Assembly (NCBI GenBank): GCA_003707065.3
Contig: PPXM03000008.1
Location: forward strand, 248,001-312,000
Direction: 5' to 3'
DNA length: 64,000 nucleotides
Origin: Trigonopsis variabilis
Taxonomy: Eukaryota > Ascomycota > Trigonopsidomycetes > Trigonopsidales > Trigonopsidaceae
The position numbers and the translations under genes are program-made. The notes below the pieces were generated by a model, which searched no databases, had not been told where the DNA came from, and was given only the letters and a program-made list of their open reading frames with translations. Positions 13,667-24,950 of this stretch are shown piece after piece; the first letter of the stretch is position 1, and the number at the start of each line of letters is the position of its first letter.

Positions 13667-14575
13667 ATGCTGGGGACACTGAGCAAGATGGACTTGAATT
13701 TGAACGACGAAACGATAAATATCGATACAAGCACGAACAGAACCAAAGAGAAAGAAGGCGGTGATGATATAATGGCTGATGATCAAACTAGGGATCTACA
13801 GAAGCAATCACTTTCGGAAGGTGTCAGTGCAGGCAGCCAAGCTCTCACCTCAACAGAATGTAATCAGAATGAATCGGCTAATTGTCGTGATAGACTCGGT
13901 GGCTATGAATCTCATGAGATCAGAGAATACGGAATTAACGACGACCGTGCCATACCGCTCGACAATCCACCGACTGGACAAGCTGACGATAGCCTGCGGG
14001 AAGACCCAGCCACGAGCCAAGAGTTAGTATACGATAAAATGCGAGACAGAAAAGAGAAGATGAGACAAGTTGAGCATGATGAAGGAAATGGAGACTTGAG
14101 TGACGATGAGTATATAGTAATTATCTATTCGAGAGTTTGCTGACAACAGTCCTGTTACGTTACCTTTGATCTCAGTCGATTTCGACTATCGAAGAAAACG
14201 GACAAAATACCTGAGGATTCCAAGATTACGATCCACGAACTCGGTAGTCGGAACCCCATAGTCCAAATAGGGGACCAACTATACGAAGGTGATTGGGAAG
14301 ATATGGTGGGCACGGATGTATTTTTCAATCAAAGTAAGTGTTTGTTTCAACTAAATCTTACAATAGATGGAGATGTCATCGGGCAGTCACGGACAAGGCT
14401 GTTCCTGACTCCGGGAAATTTCAAATTCAAATCCAAAACGCCAAAAACTTTGTGGGATTTGACAAAAGAATTAAACGTCCAGGAGAATAACGATAATATG
14501 ACTGAATTAACTGTCAACCAGGATATTGAGGAAGAAGAGGAGGGCAATTCAGACTTGGATGACATGGGTGATTAG
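13667..14575 (+). CDS. TFC7: TFIIIC subunit with triple-barrel domain (Tfc7/Sfc7/GTF3C6 type)
   Basis: Three exons (13667..14116, 14150..14333, 14367..14575) give about 280 residues; both introns are only 33 nt, the shortest in the window. The first 150 residues are acidic and polar without clear fold. The splice-restored part reads VTFDLSRFRLSKK, then NPIVQIGDQLYEGDWEDM and GTDVFFNQ, the pattern of the TFIIIC tau55-related barrel, in which GT..FF is typical. The family helps TFIIIC bind tRNA gene promoters. The tail is acidic again. A later ATG at 13688 is an alternative start. The donor of intron 1 (GTAATT) is the least certain junction. Confidence 0.75.
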
Positions 14576-14652
14576 AAATAGGGAAAGCAGTAACGTCAGT
14601 GGAATGTCTCCAACAACAATACATGAGCGAGATATACTTAGGAATGATCCAT

Positions 14653-15866
14653 TCAAATCTCTTCAGCCTTTAGTCGTTTGATTTCAATTTTATTTTCAGT
14701 TTCTTGCTCCAATGGTCTCTTATCTTGTGCGTGTTTCCCATACTGGCTGGTCATGACTCTATCATGAACACTATCTTCCATATGATCTTTATTGGCGCGC
14801 TCTTTTTTCTCTTCAGAAGTCTCTCTGCCTTCAGTGGAAATATTTGGCTGAGCTTTTATATCAGCTTTAGGCCCATTTTTCAGATAGCAGAGTACATCTT
14901 TCATCCAAGTCTCAGCCGGCTCTTCCATTATGGTGTCGTAATCGAGAACATTTTCGTTCAATGACCAAGGCCCTTGGCTTGTGCGTTTTAAGTCGACGAC
15001 GAAAGCACAAGTTCCCAGCGCTCGTCCTAGATCATGGACAATGGAGCGGACATAGGTGCCTCCACTGACCTTCATTCTTAACTTAACTATAGGGTGCTTT
15101 TTTGAATCTGTAGAAGAGGTCGTGGCGCTAAGATCTGCGCTCTCTAAAAAGGGCATGTTCGCCTCAGGCAGAAGCCCATAAACCCTTTCGAAAACTTTAA
15201 TTTCCTCAGGGGACATCTTAGCCTCTGGAGCCCGGTAGTCATGATCATAGCTCAATCCGTCACCAATCATAGAGAGACTAAACACTTCACAATCCCGCTT
15301 GGGTAGCTCCTTAGGGAGAGGCTTACCTTGACGGGCATAATCGTACAGCTTCATTCCATCAATTTTGAGGGCTGAAAAAATTGGCGGTAGCTGCGAGATT
15401 TTTCCGCGGAAATTGTCGAGTGCTTGTTCAATGTTCTCGTTCGTTAGATGATCACTAGACCCTTGGCCAATCACCCGGCCATCATAATCATAGGACTCGG
15501 TAGCAGTCCCAAATAATGCAGTACATTCATATTCCTTAACGCACCCTAGCAGACCTTGTAGTTCTCTGGTACCTTTTCCGAGGCCGATCACTAACGAGTC
15601 AGGTCGCACCCAATGGCAATCATCTTACCTAATACTCCACTAGCTCGAGGATCCAGTGTTCCACCATGACCCGCTTTCAACAATTGTCGGAGTTTCCTTC
15701 TTTTCTTGTGGCCTTTGGGAGCTTCGTCACTTAGCAACCCAGCTTTCACGGCGTAGTTGGTTATTCTCTTCTTAACTGCGTCTAGAACCCCAAAAGAAGA
15801 GGGTCCGATGGGTTTATTGATAGCAAACAATCCACTTAATTCTGTCATTGAAGCTCCAATTTTCAT
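14653..15866 (-). CDS. PUS4: tRNA pseudouridine-55 synthase, TruB family
   Basis: Two exons (15866..15629, 15590..14653; one 38-nt intron) give 391 residues. The enzyme converts U55 to pseudouridine in the T loop of tRNAs. The N-terminal FAINKPIGPSSF is the TruB KP motif. GHGGTLDPRASGVL contains the catalytic Asp72. The intron falls inside GVL|VIGLGKGTREL and its removal restores this conserved stretch. VKLRMKVSGGTYVRSIVHDLG is the family's RNA-binding segment. A charged, unconserved tail of about 70 residues follows and may be a nuclear signal. An internal ATG at 15848 is an alternative start. The gene converges with the TFIIIC subunit gene. Confidence 0.93.
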
Positions 15867-16758
15867 TCCTTATAGGACAAGGTTGAAATTAAAAGCGTTA
15901 CAGAAAAAAATAAACGAACTCGTTACATCCTTGGTGACTTCTCAGGTTGGGACGTGACTACTGCTGCCATTACCGGCCTCGAAGGAGCTCTAATAAAACT
16001 ACAGGCTAAAGAGTCCGGCGCTCACTGAATTAAGAGCCATCCACTTGTAACAAGAATACTTTGTCTAATTAGGGATAGCCGGATTTAGGCTTCAGCTAAA
16101 GAGGAAAGGCCAAGAAAGTGTGACGTGACAGGACATGTAGAATAGGAAATGGTTCACTCTTGAGCCATATCTCCGTTAATCGGCTTTAAGCGCGATGAGT
16201 TGGGATGAGCCGATCATTCTGGACAGGACTATGGTAGTACGCGTCGTCGTTATGGGACCAATGATGCCCAGTGCATCGATACCTCGTGACCCGGTGAATG
16301 GCGAGCGAGGAACCCCGAGAAGGAACCAAGTTAACGCTTTGGTAAGCATTGACTAGCGGTGAAGAGGCGACAATCAATGGGTGGATATTCTGATATTGTC
16401 TAGTAACAAAGAAAAGAAAGGTTGTAAAAACGAAAAACAAATGATTGAAGGGATGGTAAACACAGACAGAGTATAAATACTGGCTTTATTTAGCTCAGTA
16501 GATCAATAAAACTGATAAACGAGCGGGCAAGGAAGTCCTTTGGGAGTGTCACTAGACTAAAAAGAGTTTAAAGCCGGTCGATAAGCCGCTTTAGTCGATT
16601 TGGTACGGTCCAAAGACGAGGCAGGACGCCGGGTAAGAGTGTAGACAAATGCCAGCTCCATCGAGCGTCAAAGAATAAAAAGAACACGTCTTCCGAGGGG
16701 TCCCATTTCCGATAAGTTCAACTTGCTTACTGTTAACCTTTCGTTTTCACCACAAAAA
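15867..16758. other. intergenic, promoter region of heme oxygenase gene
   Basis: About 890 bp between divergent PUS4 and HMX1. A TATAAATA box is at 16472-16479, about 280 bp before the HMX1 ATG. A pair of similar blocks (CGGCTTTAAGCGC at about 16181 and ATAAGCCGCTTTAG at about 16580) may be regulatory. A weak open frame on the minus strand (16186-16440) has no protein-like features. Confidence 0.45.
16472..16479 (+). promoter_or_regulatory. TATA box candidate upstream of HMX1
   Basis: TATAAATA in a GAG-TATAAATA-CTGG setting, 280 bp upstream of the heme oxygenase ATG. Position fits only if the 5' UTR is about 250 nt or contains an intron; no ATG-linked exon was found. Confidence 0.3.
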
Positions 16759-17607
16759 ATGGCCATCACTCAGGATGAAGTCCTTCCTTTACCGGGAGAT
16801 GTAGCTGCTTTAGCTAATCGAATCAACAAGGCCACTCATTCTGCTCATAATAAGATCAATAATCTTATTAGCATGAAAATAGTGTTTGCTCTTCGAGATC
16901 CTCGTGTCTATCGCCAAGGCATCCAAGCTTTTTATCATATCTTCAAGACTTTTGAAGAGCGATGGCAGGAAGAAATGACCAAAGACACTAGGATAGGGAA
17001 AATATTGAAAGAAACCTGGGTCCCTGCTTTGGCTCGCACCGATAAACTAGAGAAAGACTTGATGTTTTATTATCACGACAAAAGCAAGTTCGAGCATCCC
17101 ATCATGCCAGCGCAGATTGCCTTTGTGGATCACATCAAGAAAGCTACCAGTGAGAAACCTTACCTTCTCTTGGCTTATGGCCATACTCTCTATTTGGCTC
17201 TTTTTGCTGGTGGCAGAATCTTGAAATCATCCATTTCCAAGTCTACTGGATTATTTCCTCAAGTTCCTGGTATGACCACTGAAGAAGTCGCTCTCCAAGG
17301 AACAAATTTCTTTAGGTTTGATGTTGAAGACGATGAATCAGTCAGGCTTGAGTTTAAGCGAAATTTCGAGTTAGCTACACGCGAAGGCCTCGAAGAAAAC
17401 GAAAAGCGCGAGATCATTAATGAATCGCTATACATCTTTGATCAAGTGATCAGTATAGTTAGAGAATTGGAACAGAAAAATAGAGCCCTTCTTACTCAGA
17501 AGGCCGGTTATAAAGCTTACGTCTTTGGCAAGAACCTCATGAAGATCTTATTCATTCTTATTATTGTCTATTTTATCTTCCGTCAATTATACAAGCTTTT
17601 CGTTTAA
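16759..17607 (+). CDS. HMX1: heme oxygenase with C-terminal membrane anchor
   Basis: Single exon, 282 residues. Heme oxygenase cleaves heme to biliverdin, CO and iron on the ER surface; in fungi it serves iron recovery. The N-terminal region LANRINKATHSAHNKINNLI carries the proximal histidine (His27 or, by spacing, His30). AYGHTLYLALFAGGRILK is the distal-helix signature with its flexible glycines. The last 25 residues, LMKILFILIIVYFIFRQLYK, form a tail anchor with a basic end, as in Hmx1. The ATG at 16759 directly precedes the family's natural start; the frame upstream lacks another ATG close by. Confidence 0.93.
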   Translation: MAITQDEVLPLPGDVAALANRINKATHSAHNKINNLISMKIVFALRDPRVYRQGIQAFYHIFKTFEERWQEEMTKDTRIGKILKETWVPALARTDKLEKDLMFYYHDKSKFEHPIMPAQIAFVDHIKKATSEKPYLLLAYGHTLYLALFAGGRILKSSISKSTGLFPQVPGMTTEEVALQGTNFFRFDVEDDESVRLEFKRNFELATREGLEENEKREIINESLYIFDQVISIVRELEQKNRALLTQKAGYKAYVFGKNLMKILFILIIVYFIFRQLYKLFV

Positions 17608-17830
17608 ACGGGAGCTGATCATACGGCTTTTTTGATACGAGTGGAATAATACGATACCAGCCTTTGGATCTGATGACTTAATGGATATTATTGGATTGAT
17701 TTCTGCGTAGAAAGGAGTATTTTGAGCAATTCCTTCTCAGGGATTGCCTACTAGCCTTGTAACGATGTCACGGCCAAGTAGACTCAAAAACATCGGGAAA
17801 AATCGATGATCAGAGATTATAGATTATAGT

Positions 17831-20111
17831 ATGCAGGAGCCATCTTTCTTATTCAGTAAGAAGACAAACAAGGTAGAACTTTCTGATTGTCCCTTCTGGT
17901 TGTCCCATAGCAACCGCTTGCCAACTCGTCCCTTTCACTACTTTGTTGATGGTATTGGAATATTCAATCCCCGAGTACGTACCCCTCACTATATATTTAC
18001 TTCAATTGAATGATATTGAATTAATCATCATAGGATCCTTGAGGTCGAATGCGGTGAAAGCCTCAAAGCGCGGACGGGGGGTTTAGGGACATTCAAAGAC
18101 TTGGGAGTAGCTGATATGGTCCATTTGGCCAAGGCTCATAAAAAAGTCGCCAACAAAGATGTACGAGAGTTTCAAACTTATCCTTACCTTTAGTCGGGAA
18201 CTTATCACTATGTTACCGGTCTCGATGTCGATTCTGCCGGAGCAATGGCTGCATACATTAGCACTCTGACTTATGTCTTGGGTGAAGACCAATTGTGGTT
18301 CGGGCGTCATGCCCAATGGCGAATTCATACCGGGACTTACTGGTAAGTATCTCTTATGGTCGCGTTATTGGGCAGGAGTGGGCTATCCGTCCATTCCTAT
18401 ATAACTAGCACCATTGAATCTCAACTCTCTTGAGCACTGACGCTTTAGCTGTTACAATGCCTTTTCCAGGCTTGATGTGCGTGTGGCAGTGTCAATTCCT
18501 GGGACAGTGGAAGCTTATGGTTTAAATGCCAACGAAGATAAGTAAGACAAATGCCCTTGATTTCTTCATTCTGACTATAGAATCACAATGACTGATGATT
18601 TATGGACTGAAACATTTGTATCCGCTGTTGTTCGGTCTTTTATATTCGCAGATGATGACACTTATCTCCTTACTGGCTGTCGAAGATTTAATCCTATAAC
18701 CACAGTCGAAGTTGAGCAGCAGTTCTTTCAGGCAGTGGAAAAAGTCTTCTCAAAAGGTCATTTGCTAGGTACAACGACTGAAGTTCAAGTGCCTAATCTA
18801 GTTTCCAACAACCTGGTCACAGCATTATTTAAATATTTCCATACTTCTAAGCGATATGTGGAAGGATTAAATCTTCTTCGAAAAATAAAAGAAGTTGAGC
18901 CTAGTGTTGTATCATTAGAGGCCCAGTTACTCTTGGATATGGATCGAGAAGTGAATGCTGTCCAACTTCTCCACGACTCAATCGACGCTGATCCAAGGAA
19001 TCCATATCTGTTAACAATCCAGGCTCAGTTTCTTTTGAACAAGAATCGAAACGACCTGGCTTTAGAATACGCTAAACGAGCTGTTACAGCCGCTCCTTCG
19101 GAATTCTTCACTTGGGCTAAATTAGTCGAGGTCTATATCGCCCTAGAGGACTTCAAATCCGCGCTTTTAACCCTAAACTCATGTCCAATGTTTTCAGTTC
19201 CCGAAATAGATAGCGTTCGTATGCCTCCTCATGAGAAACAGCATCTCCCGCTCCCTGCAGAGGGTGTTTTGGATGAGATGTCCGATGATGCTTCTCAGAG
19301 GAAGCACGAGTTGGTTGATCCAGTCCTGCTTAAGCTTCCTGCTCTTTCTCTCCGAAGAACATTTGCTAAGGCTTACGAGTTATTAGCCAAAATGGTCCGA
19401 AAATCTAGTTGGGATACTATTCTGACCCTTCGCTCAAACGTCTTCGTCATGGCAGAGGAATACAATCCTCAATCGCGTCCTCACAAAACAGAGGATACTG
19501 AGACAACAAATTCGACCTCGGACTCTGTAGATAAACCGGATGCTATTCCTGTCCAAGGAACCCAAAGCTCGGACCAAAATGACAAGGAGGATAATTACCT
19601 TAAGAGTAAACGACTCTGTGAGAGATGGCTGGACAATCTGATTATGGTCTTTTATGAGGATATCAGAGTTTACACGATATGGCGGAGCAAATACTCTCGG
19701 TTCAAGAGCAGCAATCAGCAATACCGTAAAAGCGCTATCGAATGGGAACTACTGGGTTTACTTGCTGATCGTCTGCAATATAAAAACATTGCCGCTGAAG
19801 CCTATGAGCACACTCTATCAATGAGGTTTGCTCCTAGGGCTTTATGGGGTTTGTTGGACTTCTATCAGTCTAACAAGGAAACCGATAAGTTAATACATTC
19901 TATTGTTCGTCTTGTTGCCTGGAATCATCGATGGTATAATGACTTTTCGCCAAAGATCATTCAAGTCTTGGCCAAGTTGGTCGAAGCTGAAGGTGCAAGT
20001 TACATTCAAAGCAAAATGCGTGCGACCAATTATCCACCAGGCGTGATGGCTTGTGTGGATGCATATTTTGATTACCTTCAGCATTTTGGAGCTGATGGAT
20101 TCGACACCTAA
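17831..20111 (+). CDS. BCH1: ChAPs family exomer cargo adaptor (Bch1/Bud7/Chs6)
   Basis: Five exons with likely bounds 17831..17974, 18044..18160, 18194..18342, 18449..18541, 18581..20111 give about 677 residues. ChAPs bind Chs5 and Arf1 and export chitin synthase and other cargo from the trans-Golgi. After splicing the N-terminal part reads GTYHYVTGLDVDSAGAMAAY, then YNAFSRLDVRVAVSIPGTVE and TDDLWTETFVSAVVRSF, typical of the family. TPR-like helices follow (EYAKRAVTAAPSEFFTWAKL). Introns are 69, 33, 106 and 39 nt. The first intron is uncertain: the expected acceptor CATAG (18033) leads to a stop, while TTGAG (18043) keeps the frame as NPR|VECGESL. The related proteins in yeast are similar in size. 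Confidence 0.87.
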
Positions 20112-20247
20112 GCTAGGAAGGCCTATGACTTACGATGTTTTATTAATTGTGTCTTGTATTTTGTCTTGTATAGATGTCCCAGTATACATGCGAGATTGTA
20201 GATCCATCAAACTATAGTTTGAGTGAGAATGATGACTTATTCAGACG

Positions 20248-21271
20248 TTACTCGAAGCCTTCATCACCGTATCTGTCTGTCTTTGGAGCAGAGGATTCAG
20301 GCTTTTGTGGCAGATTCCTCTTATTAGCGTCCGCACTGGACGATACTTGAGGTGGCGCCTGCGAACCTTTTCGTATTCGCGCCCAGGAATCATCTTCTGT
20401 ACCGTAACCCGCCGCTTTGCGCAGTTTTGACCATGCATCTTCTTCTTGGGTACCTCCAGGCTTAGCGGAAACCTTAGGGGGAGAGATACCTGGTAAAGGT
20501 GCCTCATCTGATGAGAAAGAGCCTGAGGCTTTTGAATCAGCTCGCTGGGGAGTCACTTCATCAGGAACAGCTTCGCCAGTATCAATCGAGGCTTCAGGCG
20601 ACTGAGCCTTGATTTCTGCCAGAGTCTGGTCTTCGGGTGTATAAAGGCTGAGAACATCATCAGGAGTATATTTATCCCCTTGGATAAGTTTCGTGATCGG
20701 ATACTCTGCATCGAGTATAGGGATGCCCACTTTACCAAATGGACTCAATTGGACGTCCGAAAGATAGTTCGGAGTGCCCATTCGATGAAGCTCATCTAAA
20801 TGAGTAGCAGTGTAGCCATAATAGCGTGCCATAACGCTCAAAGAGGGAGAGAAGCGGAATGCATAAGCAGTTAAATACTTGGTTTGCGACTCAACTGGAT
20901 ACATTTGAACGCAACTTGCGAAAGAAGCGTTAGCATATAAAGGATAAGACAAGCCAAGAATGGGCACACTAGCCAATAGAGTCAGTAGAAGAGGTGATCG
21001 AGCAGATTTATAAGCCGCCTTTCTAACTATACCGTTAATATAATTCAAATAAAGAGTAGAACCAACCGATTAGATAAACTATAGGAACTTGAATTCCCAA
21101 AAGACTCAAGGTCTGGATCTGCGTGGTCTTATAGAGTCTCGAGAGGTTCTGGCGGTCGTCTTTAGAAAGCCGGATCTCGTTACAATAAAAGTCAATTGCT
21201 TCGATTCGAAACATATCTCGAATAGTTCTCGGTTTTGCCGGGACTGGCCGTCCATCTTGATTTGAACTCAT
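20248..21271 (-). CDS. two-helix membrane protein, family not recognised
   Basis: Two exons (21271..21067, 21026..20248; one 40-nt intron with GTTGGT donor and TTAAC branch) give 327 residues. The N-terminal 45 residues are soluble and charged (RTIRDMFRIEAIDFYCNEI). Two hydrophobic segments follow (LLGIQVPIVYLIV and SPLLLTLLASVPILGLSYPL). The middle part is well ordered in composition. The last 130 residues are Pro/Ser/Asp-rich and end in repeated AW/ARIRKG-like short motifs (EEDAWSKLRKAAGYG, EDDSWARIRKG). The pattern suggests an organelle membrane protein, possibly mitochondrial, but I assign no function. An earlier ATG at 21346 would add 25 residues and is less likely. Confidence 0.7.
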
Positions 21272-21569
21272 CTCTGTCGAAGTGATGAACTTAGCCGTTA
21301 CCTCTCGAACAGCGCACAAATGATGACGTCTCAAGTGCCTTACCATGCATAGGGGTCATTTTACTACCCAGCAGTAATACTTCGATAGATTTGTTCTACG
21401 ACTGAGCATGATCATGGGTGCACTCATTGAATTATGCAGAGCTACTGTGTAGCAGTATTAGGAGGTTATAACGGTTTATTCAAGAGATCCAATTATTGAT
21501 TATTTTATAAGCGATGAAATATGATGAACCGAAGAATTTGTGTTTGGTTGGTCTTGGATAACAAGTCGT

Positions 21570-23461
21570 CTAGGAACAGGTTGAACGAGTTCCTTGATCT
21601 CCAGAGGCCCACCCACAGAAGACCGTGCTTCCAATAAAATAGCAGTGGGTGCCGGCTGCGCATGGTCGAATAAGCCAGGATCCGTAAACGCATTGAGCAT
21701 ATCCTTGACCAGCACAGACTACTTCTCCTTCGTTAGAACAAGAGCCCCCATTAGTGGGACAAAGCTCGGAGGAGGACGACGTAGACGAAGGAGAGCTCGA
21801 GTCCACTGTAGTAATGGCTCCACTTTGCTGCGTAGTAGAGGCACTATTTGACGAAGAGTCATCGCTCGGTGTATTAGTAGGCGTGGAGGTATCTTCGGTC
21901 TGCAGAGTAGCTGGGATAGAAGTAGTTGTAGAATCATCACCCCCAGCCTGCTGGGTCGAGATAGAGCCTGAATCATCTCCAGCCTGCTGTGTAGAAGTAG
22001 AAGTGGATGTGGAGTCATCTCCAGTCAGCACTGTAGTGGGCTGAGTCACCGACGTAGAAACATAATTAGCAGCCGTATTTATACTCTTGATGGGTAAAGT
22101 GGTCGTGATTATTCCAGTTGGTAGAGTAAGCACAGCCGTTGTGAGGTCCTCGCTTCCAGTCGTTGAAGGTAGTTGAGCTCCTGGTGAAGTTGTTAAAGTG
22201 ATTGTTATGAAAACGCTGCTATATATAGTTGTAGTGGTGTCAGATGAGGATGGAGGAGCAAGAACTGTCGAGGACGCTGCTAAGCTGGTACTGCTTGCAG
22301 GAAGAGAAGCGGAGGAAGAAGAACTGGAATCCTCAGTTGTAGTAGAAGTGGATGTAGTAATGGCCACCGCTGTAGTAGAAGTATCAATAGAAGACGAAGG
22401 AGAGGTCGTCGTAGCTGCCGCTGTCTCACTGGTTCCTTGGCCAGTAGAAGTTTGAGATGAAGCTGAGGCACCTCCTGCAAGTACGGACTTGGCAGCTTCT
22501 GCGTAATTCTGGGAGCCCACCTCATTGGCGTAAGCCTGAGACATATCCCACATCATGACACCGCCAAATGAAGATTCGCTTTGCAAGTCGGAAATAGCTT
22601 GCTCAAGAGTAGAGAACGAGACATAACCTGAGCCAGCAGCAGACGAAGAAGCAGGGACACCCAAGAAGACTTTAGAGTTCTTGTTCGGAGCCGAGTTTTG
22701 CACAAAGGAGTTCCAAGTATCGAAATTGAAGTTGGAAGTTCCGTAAGATTGCATCCCACAGTAGTTGTTATAGAACTGAACAAAAAAGAAATCTATATCA
22801 CTATCAGCAATAGCATCTCCAACATAGGCATCTGGATAAGGACATTGAGGGGCAGCAGAGATATAAAGATCTTTATCGGTGTAGGAAGCATAATACTCTC
22901 TCATTTTCGATACAAAATCAGGATAGTACGTCCCCGACCCAGCTTCAATGTCAAGGTCAAAGCCATCGAGCACGACATCACCAAAGACCCTAGTATCGGA
23001 AGAACCGCCACCAAAAATATTCCAAAGTTCCGTGGCAGTGTCCTCGGCCTGTTGCTGACTGGACAATCCATAAGCTCCTACACCACCTCCCATAGAGAGA
23101 AAGACCTTTTTACCATTAGATTGACAAGTCTTGATGTCTTCACCCAGTTGAGTGCATTGTAAAAGGGAAGTGCCGGAAAAATAGGTACCTTCGCAAGCAT
23201 TTGCAAAATTAACTTGAGGGTCACCTCCAGATCCAAAAACCATAAGAAAGGATAGCAAAATGATCTAACAGTAAGCATAAAGACCACCAGAAAATGACTT
23301 ACATCGCTAGGACTATCAGAGTCACAGTAATAAGATAAGCTCTGCTGGCCTCCTTGAGAATTCTGACCCCAGTAGACAGCTAAGTTCGCATTTGAAGAGG
23401 CATCAAAAGCTACTGCCAAAGCAGAAAAAGATACCAAGAAAGTAAGTAAAGGGTGAAGCAT
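21570..23461 (-). CDS. CTS1: secreted GH18 chitinase with Ser/Thr-rich linker and cysteine-rich C-terminal domain
   Basis: Two exons (23461..23303, 23264..21570; 38-nt intron) give 617 residues. A signal peptide is present (MLHPLLTFLVSFSALAVAF). The plant/class III-type GH18 domain starts NLAVYWGQNS and has the catalytic motif DGFDLDIE with Asp153, Asp156, Asp158 and acid/base Glu160. About 230 residues of Ser/Thr-rich linker should be heavily O-mannosylated. The last 65 residues hold paired cysteines (CPTNGGSCSNEGEVVCAG ... CAAGTHCYF) like a CBM19-type chitin-binding module. The architecture matches yeast Cts1, which separates mother and daughter cells. The linker contains a recent-looking short tandem repeat. 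Confidence 0.93.
21931..22030. repeat. imperfect 39-42 bp tandem repeat in chitinase linker
   Basis: Three imperfect units starting at about 21931, 21970 and 22012 (GAATCATC, GAATCATC, GAGTCATC) each followed by a CCAGCCTGCTG-like block. On the coding strand they give the peptide units TGDDSTSTSTSTQQ, AGDDSGSISTQQ and AGGDDSTTTS. Confidence 0.7.
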
Positions 23462-24950
23462 TCTCAGAAATGATTAAAAAAAAGACTAAAACGAATGTAT
23501 TTATTGAACGAGTGTTGAATTCTAAACGAATGACAGAATATTTAACGAAAGACCGAGATTTTGAACGATAGAAATAGAACGACACCGATTTGGCGAAGAC
23601 GTCCGGAAGGTTGAGAGATGACAAGTACGGAAATTATCAAAGGGATATCGAACGACTTTTATACATTTTTTATTGCCGAGGCTCCAACACTAAGTATTGT
23701 CATGGAATTTGCACTTTCTGGACCGAGAAGGCTGGTTGGGATGAGTCGCAATTTCCCAATCAGGAAATCAGCGACGTATAGGGTAAGACATCAGGACAGG
23801 AAAGATCGAGGAAAACAACATTGATTTTTGATTTTTTGATATCCTAATCCATTTTTCTTTTATATGTTGTTCAAAATTCTCAGTTGTGCCTATCCTTCAC
23901 TTCACATTTTCTTCTTAGTTCTGTGGAAATTCCATTGGGTTGTAGGCAGTTCGATCTCCCATCATAACGTGCAACTTAGTTGGACATCATTAAATGACAG
24001 ATTTCTCAATCGGGAAAGACAGTGTTCATTATATACAAGATTAGCTTTGGGTTGCTTAATCTAGGAAAAGAGGTTGGGCTGGTACCTTCGCTATTTCCCA
24101 TTTGGGAGATGTTACATTTCAACGTGTCGAGCAGCTGTCAGTATTTTCCGAGCCATAGCGGATGTTGATCTACCAACGGCACTAAAATGTCGATTAGGCA
24201 CATCGGACGGATAACTTTCTAGAAAGTAAATTAACTAATATGTCTTCTGTAATGTTTTCCGTCTCTTATAAATCATCCTGACTCACGGGGAGGGAATCGC
24301 AAGATGCTCATCATTCTAGGACTCACGAAAGGTTATATATGTCCTATAGCTTGGATGTGCAGAACACAGAACAAGCACATAGGGTCGGAAATGACGTATG
24401 TGGAACGTAAATGTTTTCCTGTAATCACACCCCGTTAGAGAGATGGAGAGATGGAGATATGAAGACAAGTCCAAGTTGAATGCTGTGGAAGGTAAGCTAA
24501 AATCTTGACCATATAGTCATAAAGCTTTTTTAAGATAAGTACCTTCTTTCTTAATCCTACATAGGATTTCATCGATTCATTCTTGTTCTCTTAGCTTCCA
24601 CTTCCGTTTGCTCGACATTTTGTCTGTAGGCTATCACTGTTAAACACAATGCACTTCTTCGTACTTTATTAATGAACCGAAATAAAAGAGTAGTAGCTGA
24701 GAGATTTAATCTTAGGAAATTAAAGGGGAACAACTTTTGATAAGTCTTAACAACCCAACTCTATCTCAGTGCTGCTATTGAGAAGGATTCCAGAACAGTT
24801 ATATAATCTAGTTCTAGAGGCGACTCTTAACGTTGTTCTTTAAAGGTAAACACCAGCTGAATCCAGAGAGCCTTGGTTGATCTTTTTATCACTCCTGTGG
24901 CTCAAACTTCGGATTCCGTACTCTTGGGCTTGTCCACCTGGTTACGGCTC
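23462..24950. other. intergenic, about 1.5 kb, no gene seen
   Basis: The largest gap in the window, between the divergent chitinase and TFB4 starts. Several short open frames overlap one another in different phases and look random. A small purine-rich tandem (GAGATGGAGAGATGGAGATATG, about 24439) is present. A GTTCGATCTCC stretch near 23949 resembles a tRNA B box, but no cloverleaf fits around it. A non-coding RNA cannot be excluded. Confidence 0.5.

Noticed and set aside
16186-16440. Minus-strand open frame of 84 codons upstream of heme oxygenase
   Set aside because: Composition is not protein-like, no partner exon or motif is found, and it lies in a promoter region with a TATA box.
23940-23970. 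Possible tRNA B box (GTTCGATCTCC)
   Set aside because: No A box at the right distance and no acceptor-stem pairing could be drawn.
23590-24064. Several overlapping short frames right of the chitinase gene
   Set aside because: They are in different phases, overlap, and show no conserved motif or consistent splice joins.
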